From Phaeobacter sp. J2-8 (GTDB lineage Bacteria > Pseudomonadota > Alphaproteobacteria > Rhodobacterales > Rhodobacteraceae), in assembly GCF_022867865.1 (NCBI RefSeq), contig NZ_JALIEC010000006.1, positions 62,001 through 126,000 of the forward strand: 64,000 nt of DNA, in the 5' to 3' direction. This document shows, one piece after another, positions 54,071-62,673 of the stretch. Below the pieces are notes generated by a model. The model searched no databases. It had not been told where the DNA came from and was given only the letters and a program-made list of their open reading frames with translations. A program made the position numbers and the translations under genes. How positions within the stretch are numbered: position 1 is the first letter of the stretch; each line of letters opens with the position of its first letter.

Positions 54071-54613
54071 ATGCGGTTATTATTGACGGCTGTTTTCGCT
54101 GTTTTGATCTCCGGATCGTCGGCGATAGCACAACCAAATCTTGCCAGTCTGCCGATCGACGCAGACCGCTGTGCCATTGCGTTTGCACTGACGGGAAAGG
54201 CGCTGACTGGCTGTGCACCCCCCGCCGCGCCGCAGGGCATCTTTCGCAGCACGCCACCGGACGATGGCTATATGGTGCAATTTTCCTTTGATTCCGAATC
54301 GCTTTCAAAACCCTCACGGGCGCATTTGGACCGGCTTGCCGGTCTTTTGAACGGTCCGTTGTCGGACCTTTGTCTGATGTTGGTTGGTCATGCCGATAGC
54401 GTCGGCGCGGCGTCCTATAATCAAGCGCTGTCCAACAAACGTGCCGCAACGGTCCGGCTTTACATGGCGGGGCCGGGATCGGTGGCCGCGGCGCGGATTC
54501 ACACTGGTGCCAAAGGCGAAAGCCAGCCTTTGCCTAATCTTGACCCCGCCGATGGTCGCAATCGTCGGGTTGAGATTCTGGCACGACCGCGTGGCGACGG
54601 TGGGTGTGGATAA
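54071..54613 (+). CDS. OmpA-domain envelope protein 2
   Basis: A 180-aa exported protein with a signal peptide (MRLLLTAVFAVLISGSSAIA) and an OmpA C-terminal domain (~68-175; VQFSFDSESLSKPSRAHLDRLAGLL...LMLVGHADSVGAASYNQALSNKRAATVRLYM; DGRNRRVEIL). It binds peptidoglycan. The Cys pair near residues 34 and 48 may form a disulfide. It ends 3 bp before the caspase-like gene, a clear two-gene operon. It is related to OmpA-domain protein 1 at 48.5 kb in layout but not a close copy. Confidence 0.85.
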   Translation: MRLLLTAVFAVLISGSSAIAQPNLASLPIDADRCAIAFALTGKALTGCAPPAAPQGIFRSTPPDDGYMVQFSFDSESLSKPSRAHLDRLAGLLNGPLSDLCLMLVGHADSVGAASYNQALSNKRAATVRLYMAGPGSVAAARIHTGAKGESQPLPNLDPADGRNRRVEILARPRGDGGCG

Positions 54614-54616
54614 GGG

Positions 54617-55372
54617 ATGCATCGACGTTCCCTGCTCGCCAAACTCGCCGCGTTGCCGTTGTCGGCGGCTGCGGCGCGCGTGGTGAATGCCGCGCCGCGT
54701 CGGAACATCGCCGCGTTGTCGGTCGGGATTTCATCGTACGCACATGGCCCTGCCCTGCCTTCCGCCAATCGGGATTCGCGCCTGATGGCGGCGACATTTT
54801 TGCAATTGGGCTATGAGACCGAGCATATATCCGATCCAAGCCACCAAGAATTTCTTTTGTCTCTTGCGCGGCTTCGGGTTCGGGCGGAGGCCGCCTGGAC
54901 AGTGGTGATTTATGTGGCCGCGCATGGGCTTATGCGTGGTGGTGAAAGTGTCATTTTCCCCCGGGACGCAGATTTTTCCAATGCACCCTTGTCCCAGGCA
55001 GTGCCGGAAACGGTGTTGTTGCGGGCGGTGTCCGATAAACCCCGGCAAAAGGTTCTGTTCCTGGACACATGTCGCGAAGTGCCGGGATTTTCCGGGTGCC
55101 CGGCTGGGGATTGCGGGGTCTATGCACCGGGGTTTTTGGCGGGAACCCATGTCAGCTATGCCACGCAACCCGGCGCCGGATCGTTGGACGGTGGTGATGG
55201 CTATAGCCCGTTTGCCCGCGGCTTGCGCGAAACACTGACAATGCCCGGATTGGACCTGGCGGAAGTGTCGCGGCGGGTACGGTCGGACGTCATTCGGTCG
55301 ACGTCCGGATTGCAAGTCCCTTGGGACCGATCATCATTGCTTGAACCAATTGTTTTGAATGCCACCGGATAA
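54617..55372 (+). CDS. Exported caspase-like (peptidase C14) protein
   Basis: A 251-aa protein with a caspase/metacaspase p20-like fold. The catalytic His is H103 in YVAAHGLM and the Cys is C152 in FLDTCREVP, each after a hydrophobic beta-strand as expected. The N-terminus (RRSLLAKLAALPLSAAAARVVNAA) looks like a signal peptide, possibly Tat type, so it should act outside the cytoplasm. NRDSRLMAATFLQLGY is the usual caspase-domain start. It is coupled to an OmpA-domain protein and sits inside a polysaccharide locus, which is unusual. It may process an envelope protein. The substrate is unknown. Confidence 0.85.
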   Translation: MHRRSLLAKLAALPLSAAAARVVNAAPRRNIAALSVGISSYAHGPALPSANRDSRLMAATFLQLGYETEHISDPSHQEFLLSLARLRVRAEAAWTVVIYVAAHGLMRGGESVIFPRDADFSNAPLSQAVPETVLLRAVSDKPRQKVLFLDTCREVPGFSGCPAGDCGVYAPGFLAGTHVSYATQPGAGSLDGGDGYSPFARGLRETLTMPGLDLAEVSRRVRSDVIRSTSGLQVPWDRSSLLEPIVLNATG

Positions 55373-55464
55373 TCGGGTTTGATTTCTACTTGCGAATGCA
55401 GGTGGAATTTTTGCCTAAAATTTCGAACGAATTCCAGATACTGCTTTGGCCGGGTCGTCGCGAA

Positions 55465-56766
55465 TTATCCCTCTTCCGCGGGTTGAATGTCAGTCACCCG
55501 CGCCGCTTTCCCCACGTCCAGCATGGGATCATTGTCGGAATCTCCGCGTCTTACCGAAATTGTACTCTGCATCATAGTTTCCCAGATGGGCAGATCCCCC
55601 AGGCGCACTTTGACCTGTGTCGCGGTCGCGCGGCCAAACAGGGCAAGCCGGTCGCTCAGTTCCAGCAAGTGCAGCTGACTTTCTGAATCCAGCGCGACGC
55701 TGATCCGAATGTCATTTGCGCCCAGAGCTTGTAAATCTGTGATTTCGCCCTGCAATGAGCGATGGGTTTCAAGTTGTCCAACAATTTTCACCGAAACCGG
55801 TCGGCCCAATGTGATGCCATTTATTTGCGACTGAGGCACATCGAAATAGGCCTGGAACTGATCACTTTCCGGCGGGCGCATTTGAATCAGGTTGATGTCC
55901 GATTGCGCAGGTCCGGTTTGAACCAGATTGCGCACGCGCACGATTTCACCGTCAAAGGGTGCTGCAATCCGGGGGGTGTCCATGTGCAATTTCAGGATCT
56001 TTTGCAGATTTCGTTTGTCTTGGATCTCTTGCTCCAGTTGCTGAACGCGGTCGAGCCGCTTTGACCGAAGACCGCTTAATTCGGCGCGCTGTTCCAGTTC
56101 GTTTTCCGCCAGTTGCGAATCAAGATCTGCGCGCACCAGCGCAAGCGCCAGGGCGCGGCGCGCATCGTCTTCGCGCCGTACTTTGTCTTGATTGTCCTTG
56201 GTTGTGGTCAATACACGAATGTAATCCTCGACCAGTTTTCGTTTGCTGAGCAACGCGTCGCGATGGGTGTCAAACCGCACATGCACCTCGACCCTGTCAT
56301 CTGTGAAGCCGCTGCATTCCTGCACGGCCAGTGACACCGCCGTTTGCTGATCCTCTGTGACACCTTTGATGTCGGGGGTGCCGGGTTTCTGCGTTGAAAG
56401 CAGACAATCGCGCAAAACCGTGTGATGCAACAGGCCTGCCTGCAGCTCCTTGACCGCTGCCGACATCGCCGCTTTGTCCAAGGTTGCGAGGGTCTGGCCC
56501 TGGACAATTGTGTCGCCGGGGGCAATCAGGACTTTTTCCAAAATTGCACCTTCCAAAAGGTAGATCGGCAAGGGGTCCACTTCGGGGCGCAAGGTGCCTG
56601 AAAAACTGCGATAGGATCCGATGGTTGCACCCGAAACCATTGCCACGCCAAGACTGACGCCGGCGGCCATTGCGCCTGCGCCGACGGCCAGCCAGAACAA
56701 TCGTTTTGGCCGAACAAACCGTTTTGGCACCGCTGTATAGCGGATTTTAGCTTTCCGGGCTGGCAT
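55465..56766 (-). CDS. HlyD-type membrane fusion / adaptor protein
   Basis: A 433-aa protein with an N-terminal membrane anchor (~24-48; LFWLAVGAGAMAAGVSLGVAMVSG), a lipoyl-like half (ILEKVLIAPGDTIVQGQTLATL), a long coiled coil (~150-275; ALLSKRKLVEDYI...ELEQRAELSGLRSKRLDRVQQLEQEIQDKRNLQ), and a second lipoyl/beta-barrel part (APFDGEIVRVRNLV). It spans the periplasm and links an inner-membrane transporter to an outer pore. It overlaps the ABC-like gene by 20 bp. BgsB of the rhizobial mixed-linkage glucan system also contains an adaptor-like part, which supports a polymer-export role here. Confidence 0.87.
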   Translation of the reverse strand: MPARKAKIRYTAVPKRFVRPKRLFWLAVGAGAMAAGVSLGVAMVSGATIGSYRSFSGTLRPEVDPLPIYLLEGAILEKVLIAPGDTIVQGQTLATLDKAAMSAAVKELQAGLLHHTVLRDCLLSTQKPGTPDIKGVTEDQQTAVSLAVQECSGFTDDRVEVHVRFDTHRDALLSKRKLVEDYIRVLTTTKDNQDKVRREDDARRALALALVRADLDSQLAENELEQRAELSGLRSKRLDRVQQLEQEIQDKRNLQKILKLHMDTPRIAAPFDGEIVRVRNLVQTGPAQSDINLIQMRPPESDQFQAYFDVPQSQINGITLGRPVSVKIVGQLETHRSLQGEITDLQALGANDIRISVALDSESQLHLLELSDRLALFGRATATQVKVRLGDLPIWETMMQSTISVRRGDSDNDPMLDVGKAARVTDIQPAEEG

Positions 56767-58714
56767 TCAACGCCCCCGGTTTCGACCCTGATTTTCGTGG
56801 ATCGTATGTTTCTATCTTGGCCTCGATCCAGCGATCTTCGATTTGATTGCCCATTTCAACCTCAAGACAGTGACGGCAAATCATCGCAAGCGGCGTCAAT
56901 TTGGCATCGGGCATGTCGCTTTCCGCTTGCTCTTTGGCCAATTTCAACTGGGCATCGGAAATCGGGGCGTCGCTGTCGTGCATGCGCAGGATACAATGGC
57001 CAACAAAATGTTTGAACGTGAAATGCACAGGCCCGGGCATGATCGGATCTGCCGACTGACACGACAATATCAACATGTTGGAGGCCACGACGCCAACCTT
57101 GCGACGGTTTCCATCGTCCCCACTGCGGTTGAAATTCGACCGAACCCAGAGCCGGAGACTGTCATCGCTGGTCAGCGAGCGATTGGCGATCATGCGCACC
57201 CAGCCTGATCCCAGGCGGTCGCGGACATCCTGACCATCCCCGAAATCCATCACCCGGCCATTTTGCAACGAAATAATGCGATCGCATTTTTCGAGAATGG
57301 CACGGTCATGGGTCGCGATCACAAAGCTGCGGCCAAGTTTGGCTTCATGTTCGATCCGGCGGATCAAGACGCCGATCTGACGTGGTGGCAAACCGGTTTC
57401 CGGCCGATCCAACAGATAAAGTTGCGGACCAAGCGCAAAGAGCCGGGCCAAAACCAGCGCCTTGCGTTGCATATACGGCAAATCGGCGGCCTGCTCAGCC
57501 GCGCAGATGTTTTCCACCAGATCCGTGGAGAACAGAAATTGTTCCAGCATCCATCGTGCACGTTCCAGAAAAGGACCATCGTGAAAACAGGACAGGTTTT
57601 CCGCCCCGGATGCCGGCAGAATGATCAATTCTTCCGGCAGCAGCGCGGCGGACACTGTTTGCTCTTCTGCGCGGCGACGCCACAGGTCATTGCCATTCAG
57701 CCGCACCCCGCCGGCCACTTCCATGTCATTGAGCGCAAAGGGATCAATCAGGGTTTGCAACAACAGGCTTTTCCCCGCCCCGCTGTCCCCCAGAACACCG
57801 GTGACCGTGCCGGGATCGACCGAAAAGTTGATCTGCGACAGCAGGGTCGTGCCATGTTGATTGCGCACGCTCAGGTCGTGCACCAACAGGCCGGGGTGGT
57901 CTTCGTCCAGATTGACGGTGTCGCCGCTGCGCACCTCTGTGGCGGGGATCAAATGGGCCTCTCGCCGGTAGGCCCATTCATGCGCATAGTCCAAAAACGC
58001 CTCGACCGCCCAAAGGGAGCCGATCAGAACCGGCGCCAGGGCGGCCATGCTGACATGTTCCACCGCAATGAAATAGCTTGTCGCCGCAAGCGACAGGACA
58101 ATTGCCAATGCCCGCCCGGCGCGCTGCACCGTGTCGGACATTCCATGGTCGGTCGATCTCTTTTGCGCCATACGCTTGCCGATGGCGTCGCGCCCGGCCA
58201 TGATGGACACCGCTTCTGATTGCAGAAAATCCCAGGCCGGTTCCCAAGAGAAATAGCGTGCCAGAACGTAATGTGCCGCCGCGCCCAGACCGGCGGCCAG
58301 CGGCACCGCCGCTCCGATCAAGGGATGCATCAAGCCAAGACAAAGACATAGGATCAGCGCCACACCGGCCCGCCCCCGCAAGGCCATTTTGTGTCGTGCG
58401 TTCCGATGTCCGGCCAGCGCCCGCGTGTAGGTATACCCCAACATCACCATGCCAAGGACAAGCGACAGCCCAACCGCAACCAGCGGCACGATCATGTTCA
58501 CTTCGCCGTTTTGGGCAACCACCGAGGCGAAGACCACACTGATCACTGCAACGGCCAGAAAACACAGCATTTCCCCGACGGAAAAAAGTGTCGCGATCAA
58601 GGAGAGCCAGCCTTCGAACGATCTGTCGCGAAGGGGCAATTGTATTTCTTGCGGCGCCGAAGCGGCCGTCTCTTCGCCGTCGCGCGTGTTCTTAAGCTCC
58701 GGGAAGTGGCGCAT
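56747..58714 (-). CDS. ABC-like protein with degenerate motifs and extra C-terminal domain
   Basis: A 655-aa protein. Residues ~35-245 have six hydrophobic segments, like an ABC exporter membrane domain. Residues ~278-485 form a nucleotide-binding domain with an intact Walker A (GDSGAGKS, 309-316) and H-loop H469. The Q-loop is LLPEE without Gln, the signature is LPYMQ (412-416) instead of LSGGQ, and the catalytic Glu after Walker B is Arg (LLD436-R437-P). About 150 extra residues follow, with Cys (RHCLEVEMGN), matching no family I know. ATP may be bound but hydrolysis is doubtful. It is translationally coupled to the HlyD-type gene. Confidence 0.82.
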   Translation of the reverse strand: MRHFPELKNTRDGEETAASAPQEIQLPLRDRSFEGWLSLIATLFSVGEMLCFLAVAVISVVFASVVAQNGEVNMIVPLVAVGLSLVLGMVMLGYTYTRALAGHRNARHKMALRGRAGVALILCLCLGLMHPLIGAAVPLAAGLGAAAHYVLARYFSWEPAWDFLQSEAVSIMAGRDAIGKRMAQKRSTDHGMSDTVQRAGRALAIVLSLAATSYFIAVEHVSMAALAPVLIGSLWAVEAFLDYAHEWAYRREAHLIPATEVRSGDTVNLDEDHPGLLVHDLSVRNQHGTTLLSQINFSVDPGTVTGVLGDSGAGKSLLLQTLIDPFALNDMEVAGGVRLNGNDLWRRRAEEQTVSAALLPEELIILPASGAENLSCFHDGPFLERARWMLEQFLFSTDLVENICAAEQAADLPYMQRKALVLARLFALGPQLYLLDRPETGLPPRQIGVLIRRIEHEAKLGRSFVIATHDRAILEKCDRIISLQNGRVMDFGDGQDVRDRLGSGWVRMIANRSLTSDDSLRLWVRSNFNRSGDDGNRRKVGVVASNMLILSCQSADPIMPGPVHFTFKHFVGHCILRMHDSDAPISDAQLKLAKEQAESDMPDAKLTPLAMICRHCLEVEMGNQIEDRWIEAKIETYDPRKSGSKPGALNASPES

Positions 58715-58902
58715 TATGCAGTCCCATGGATAGTTTTCCGGGACCTGAGTATCGCAAGCAAATTAATAAATTGCTTCTGTCCCCCGGCATCACGCCATCA
58801 TTTGGCGATCTTGATCAGAACAGATGGCTTTTTTGACAGCAAAAGCAGGGCCGGGTGTCCCCGAACCCCGCGATTCCGTCACATATTGGCGAAAATGCCG
58901 CC

Positions 58903-60198
58903 CTAGCCCTGATAGCCAAGCATGCGCGGCAGGAACAACACCAGATCCGGCACCAGGATCAGCACCAACAGGGCCACAACCAGGACCGCAAGAAACGGCA
59001 GCACCTCGCGGATAATTTCGGCCAGCGGGATTTGTGTGACCGCATTGATGACAAACAACAGGATGCCATACGGTGGGGTGATCAGCCCGACCATGCAATT
59101 GACCACCGCAACCACGCCAAAATGCACCAGGTCGATCCCCAATTCGCGGCAGGTCGGGATAAACAGCGGAATAATCACCAGAATGATGGTGGTTGCATCC
59201 AGCACACAGCCCAGCAGCAGAATCAGCAGATTGACCGACAACAAGAAGGCCAACGGCGAAATCTTGAGATCAACCATCGCGGACGCCATCATCGACGGGA
59301 TGTTTTCCGAAGCGACGATGAAGTTCAGGATCAGCGCCCCGCCAATGACCAGCCCCACCGCAGCCGAGGATCGGGCGCTTTCGACCAAGATGTCGTAAAA
59401 CGCCCTGAGCGACAGCGCGCGATAAAACACAGCCGCCAGGATCAGCGCATAAAACGCGGCAACGGCGGCGGCCTCGGTCGGTGTGGTGACGCCGCCATAG
59501 ATGCCATAAAGCAGGATCGCCGGCATCAGCAGCGCCGGAAAGGCGTTGACGGTCAGGGCCGGCAATTCCTTCAGCGGCACGGGGTCTTCGGTGCCAAAGC
59601 CGCGTCGATGGGCAATGAACCAATTCATCCCCATCAGCACCGCACCAAGGAACAGGCCCGGCACAATGCCCCCCAGAAACAGGTAGCCAATCAATTCATT
59701 CGACACCAACGCATAAAGCACCATGGGGATCGACGGTGGAATGATTGGCCCGATCACCGCAGATGCGGCGGTGATGGCCGCAGCATAGCCACGGGTGTAA
59801 TGGCCGGATTTGACCATCATGTCGATGATCACCTTGCCGATGCCGGCAGCATCGGCCACGGCAGACCCGGACATGCCGGAAAAGATCAGCGACGCCACCA
59901 CGTTGACATGCCCCATGCCGCCCTTGAACCGGCCGACCAGCCCGACGCAAAACCGCAGCAACCGGTCGCTGATCGTGCCGGCGTTCATGATATTGGCGGC
60001 CACGATAAACAACGGCACGGCCAGAAGAATGAAGCTCTGGTAAACCCCGTCCATAAGGGTTTTGCCAGCGATGCCAATGCTTTGCCCGCCAAAGAACAGA
60101 TAGACAAGCGAGGCGACGATAATCGCATAGGCCACCGGCGTGCCGATCCCGGCCAGCAAAAAAAGCGTGACAAGGCAGAGAGTGAATTCGAGGCTCAT
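58903..60198 (-). CDS. dctM: TRAP transporter large permease DctM
   Basis: A 431-aa DctM-type membrane protein with about 12 helices. Visible family features are GIGTPVAYAIIVASLVYLFFGG, FSGMSGSAVADAAGIGKVIIDMM, and IIPPSIPMVLYALVSNELIG. It forms the sodium-dependent channel of a tripartite ATP-independent importer. The ATG overlaps the DctQ stop by 4 nt (ATGA). It is the last gene of a dctPQM operon and is intact. Confidence 0.93.
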   Translation of the reverse strand: MSLEFTLCLVTLFLLAGIGTPVAYAIIVASLVYLFFGGQSIGIAGKTLMDGVYQSFILLAVPLFIVAANIMNAGTISDRLLRFCVGLVGRFKGGMGHVNVVASLIFSGMSGSAVADAAGIGKVIIDMMVKSGHYTRGYAAAITAASAVIGPIIPPSIPMVLYALVSNELIGYLFLGGIVPGLFLGAVLMGMNWFIAHRRGFGTEDPVPLKELPALTVNAFPALLMPAILLYGIYGGVTTPTEAAAVAAFYALILAAVFYRALSLRAFYDILVESARSSAAVGLVIGGALILNFIVASENIPSMMASAMVDLKISPLAFLLSVNLLILLLGCVLDATTIILVIIPLFIPTCRELGIDLVHFGVVAVVNCMVGLITPPYGILLFVINAVTQIPLAEIIREVLPFLAVLVVALLVLILVPDLVLFLPRMLGYQG

Positions 60199-60791
60199 GT
60201 ATTGTCTGCCTTGTGGGTGTCTTTGCTGTTTTCGTCGGTCAGGGCATCAAGGGGATGCTGATCACCCTCGGCACCATGGCGGAAGGCCCGCCAACCGCGT
60301 ATCGCGTATCGGATCGGAACGACCAGCAGAAAAGCGATGTAAATCATATAGATGTGCAACATGCGCACATCAGAGCCAAACAGGGTTTCCAGCGTGGCAG
60401 TGCGTTTCAGGCGCAGGATATAGAACCGGTCCCAGGTCGGCCCGATCGAGGCCAGAAGCCCGATGATGATTGCCACGGCGGAAATGATCACAAACCATTT
60501 GCGCAGGGCCGGGTTCACACCCTGATAGAGGATGTCAAAAACCACATGGTCGCGTTGGCGGACAATGAACGCATTGCCCCAGAACACCAGCCAGATCCAC
60601 ATCAGCAGGCAGAATTCCAGCGTCCAGCCGAAATTGTCCGGGCTGAGAAAGGGCACCGCATCGGACACGCCGGGCGCGCGTGCGGTGTAACGAATGAAAA
60701 TCTGAACGATAAAAGTGGCGAACATGGCGGCCATCATCATGGCCGCCACGAATTCCGTCAGGCGTGAGAAACCGGCGGTAATAGACTTCAT
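60195..60791 (-). CDS. dctQ: TRAP transporter small permease DctQ
   Basis: A 198-aa protein with four hydrophobic helices and the DctQ pattern (MMAAMFATFIVQIFIRY; LEFCLLMWIWLVFWGNAFIVRQRDHVVFDILY). It supports DctM and contacts the binding protein. GGGGGAAA precedes ATG 60791. It lies 27 bp downstream of dctP. Confidence 0.9.
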   Translation of the reverse strand: MKSITAGFSRLTEFVAAMMMAAMFATFIVQIFIRYTARAPGVSDAVPFLSPDNFGWTLEFCLLMWIWLVFWGNAFIVRQRDHVVFDILYQGVNPALRKWFVIISAVAIIIGLLASIGPTWDRFYILRLKRTATLETLFGSDVRMLHIYMIYIAFLLVVPIRYAIRGWRAFRHGAEGDQHPLDALTDENSKDTHKADNT

Positions 60792-60818
60792 GGCGGTTTC
60801 CCCCGACGTCAGTGCGGA

Positions 60819-61820
60819 TCAGTTGCCCAGGGCGTTGATCTTGTCCAGCAGACCCGCGGGCCAGGTGGCAGCATATTCGCTTTCCAGGTACATGTTCTGT
60901 ACACGGTCGCGGAATGCGGCAACATCCGGTTCATAGACCGACAGCCCCTGCTCTTCGAGGAAAGACACCAGTTCGCTTTCTTTCTGCAACTGGTTTTCGC
61001 GGGCGAAATCGGCGGTGGCATCCGCTGCGGCCTGAACAACCTCTTGCTGTTCCGGGGTCATGCTGTCCCAGGTCGCTTTGGACAGGGCCAGATAGTTCAG
61101 GTCAACCAGATGCGAGGTCAGCACGATTTGATTGGTGACTTCATAGAACTTTGCATCAACCACGGTGGGCAGCGGGTTGTCCTGACCGTCAACCGAACCG
61201 GTGGACAGCGCGGTATATACCTCGGTAAAGGACATCGGCGTCGGGTTGGCCCCCAATGCGCGGCCCAGGAACTGCCATGCGTCGGTGCCCGGCATCCGCA
61301 GGTTTACACCCGCCAGATCATCCGGGGTCGATACCGTCAATTCGTCTTTTGTCTGACGCAGGTTCACCTGCCGGCGGCCCAGATACATCACAGTCAAAAG
61401 TTTGACGCCCAGTTCGTCTTCGGCTTTTTGTTTGAACGCATCCATCAGCGGATCGTTGAACACCGCAACCTGATGGGCGGCATCCTGATGCACGTATCCG
61501 GCGGTGAAAATCGAAAACTCCGGGAAGAACGTTGCCAGTTCCTGCGCCGAGGTGATCGACATTTCCAGATCGCCAACTGCGATGGCCTCAAGCTCGGTGC
61601 CTTGGGCAAACAGGGTTGCGTTCCAATGTGGTTCGAAATCAGCAACTTCGCTGACCATCGGCCCGAATTTTTCCAGCAGGGCCACGGCCCGTTGGTCTGT
61701 ATCGGATGACACGGCGGACAGACGCAGTTTGACCTTGTCTTCGGCAAAGGCACCCGTCGCGGCAACCGCAAAGGCCGCAGTCGCGGCCAGCATGGCGCGG
61801 CGCGCCAAAGAGATAGACAT
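60819..61820 (-). CDS. dctP: TRAP transporter substrate-binding protein DctP
   Basis: A 333-aa periplasmic binding protein. It has a signal peptide (MSISLARRAMLAATAAFAVAATGAFA), then the DctP fold with the ligand-binding Arg in VNLRMPGTDAWQFLGRALGANPTPMSFTEVYTALSTGSVDGQDNPLP. ATG 61820 follows GGGAGGAA; the upstream in-frame region is not part of the protein. The operator TGGTATACCA is 52 bp upstream. TRAP systems with this kind of operator usually import sugar acids such as uronates, which fits the other sugar-acid genes in the window. Confidence 0.92.
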   Translation of the reverse strand: MSISLARRAMLAATAAFAVAATGAFAEDKVKLRLSAVSSDTDQRAVALLEKFGPMVSEVADFEPHWNATLFAQGTELEAIAVGDLEMSITSAQELATFFPEFSIFTAGYVHQDAAHQVAVFNDPLMDAFKQKAEDELGVKLLTVMYLGRRQVNLRQTKDELTVSTPDDLAGVNLRMPGTDAWQFLGRALGANPTPMSFTEVYTALSTGSVDGQDNPLPTVVDAKFYEVTNQIVLTSHLVDLNYLALSKATWDSMTPEQQEVVQAAADATADFARENQLQKESELVSFLEEQGLSVYEPDVAAFRDRVQNMYLESEYAATWPAGLLDKINALGN

Positions 61821-61871
61821 GTGTATTCCTCCCAATAATTCCCAAAGTCGTGCCATTCGGGCACCAGCGTT

Positions 61872-61881
61872 TGGTATACCA
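61872..61881 (-). promoter_or_regulatory. GntR-type operator TGGTATACCA of TRAP operon
   Basis: A perfect 10-bp palindrome within AATGGTATACCAAA (minus strand), 52 bp before dctP. It matches the core of the ExuR/UxuR (FadR-GntR subfamily) operator. The regulator gene is not next to the operon in this window. Confidence 0.6.
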
Positions 61882-61923
61882 TTTAGTACGCGGAATGATC
61901 CATGCTGTCCATGAAAACCCAAG

Positions 61924-62673
61924 TCAACCGGAAACACCCATATTTCGGTCGATTGCTGCGCCTGCATTGGGCTGGGGTCGGTCGCGCCATTCGTCGGCCC
62001 CGGCATAGGCTACCCAGCCCCGAAACGACAAGGCGGCATAAAACAGCGACGGCGCGACAAATCCGGCGTCGCGCAGCAGCATCTGTTCCACATCCGGGGT
62101 CAGCAGGGTCAGTTGCTGCGCCATGGTATCGGCAGATTTGATGGCCGCCTGTGCGTCGCCATCGGGTCCGGCGGCAAAAGCGGCGGAGCGGGCCAGCCAG
62201 TCTTTGGCCGCGCCGGTCTCTGGCGCGCAGTGATGTGCGACAATCACCGGCGCGCCGGGGGCCAGACGCGCCCGCAATCCGCGCAGAACCTCAAGCCGCT
62301 CCGGGATCGACAGAAAATGCAGCGTCAACAGACAGGTCGCGCCGTCAAACGGCCAGAACGGGGCCTCGCCGATCCGGCCTTTGATCAATTCCACCTGCGC
62401 GCCTTCGGGTTCCAGGATCCTTGCGGCGAGATCCAGCATCGGCTGCGACGGGTCGACGCCGACAAAGGACCAATCCGGTCGTGCCCGGGCAAAGGCCCGA
62501 AGCTCCAGCCCGCCGCCTGCCCCCAGCACAAGAATGCAGGCCCCCGTTGCCGCCCGTTCTGACAGGAGGTTCAGCGCCATGTGATGCAGATCGGTGTAGC
62601 CCGGAACGCGGCGCGGCGTGTCCGCACAATACCGGGCCACCCGGTCGGGATCGGCAAAAGGGTCTGGCGTCAT
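61924..62673 (-). CDS. Class I SAM-dependent methyltransferase
   Basis: A 249-aa protein with a Rossmann-like methyltransferase fold: motif I LVLGAGGGLELRAFA, an acidic residue after the second strand (FVGVDPSQPML), and motif LLTLHFL. The first 30 residues (FADPDRVARYCADTPRRVPGYTDLH) are typical of small-molecule methyltransferases. The ATG overlaps the flavoprotein stop by 4 nt, so the two are coupled. The substrate is unknown; a role in detoxifying a reactive compound with the flavoprotein is possible. Confidence 0.87.
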   Translation of the reverse strand: MTPDPFADPDRVARYCADTPRRVPGYTDLHHMALNLLSERAATGACILVLGAGGGLELRAFARARPDWSFVGVDPSQPMLDLAARILEPEGAQVELIKGRIGEAPFWPFDGATCLLTLHFLSIPERLEVLRGLRARLAPGAPVIVAHHCAPETGAAKDWLARSAAFAAGPDGDAQAAIKSADTMAQQLTLLTPDVEQMLLRDAGFVAPSLFYAALSFRGWVAYAGADEWRDRPQPNAGAAIDRNMGVSG

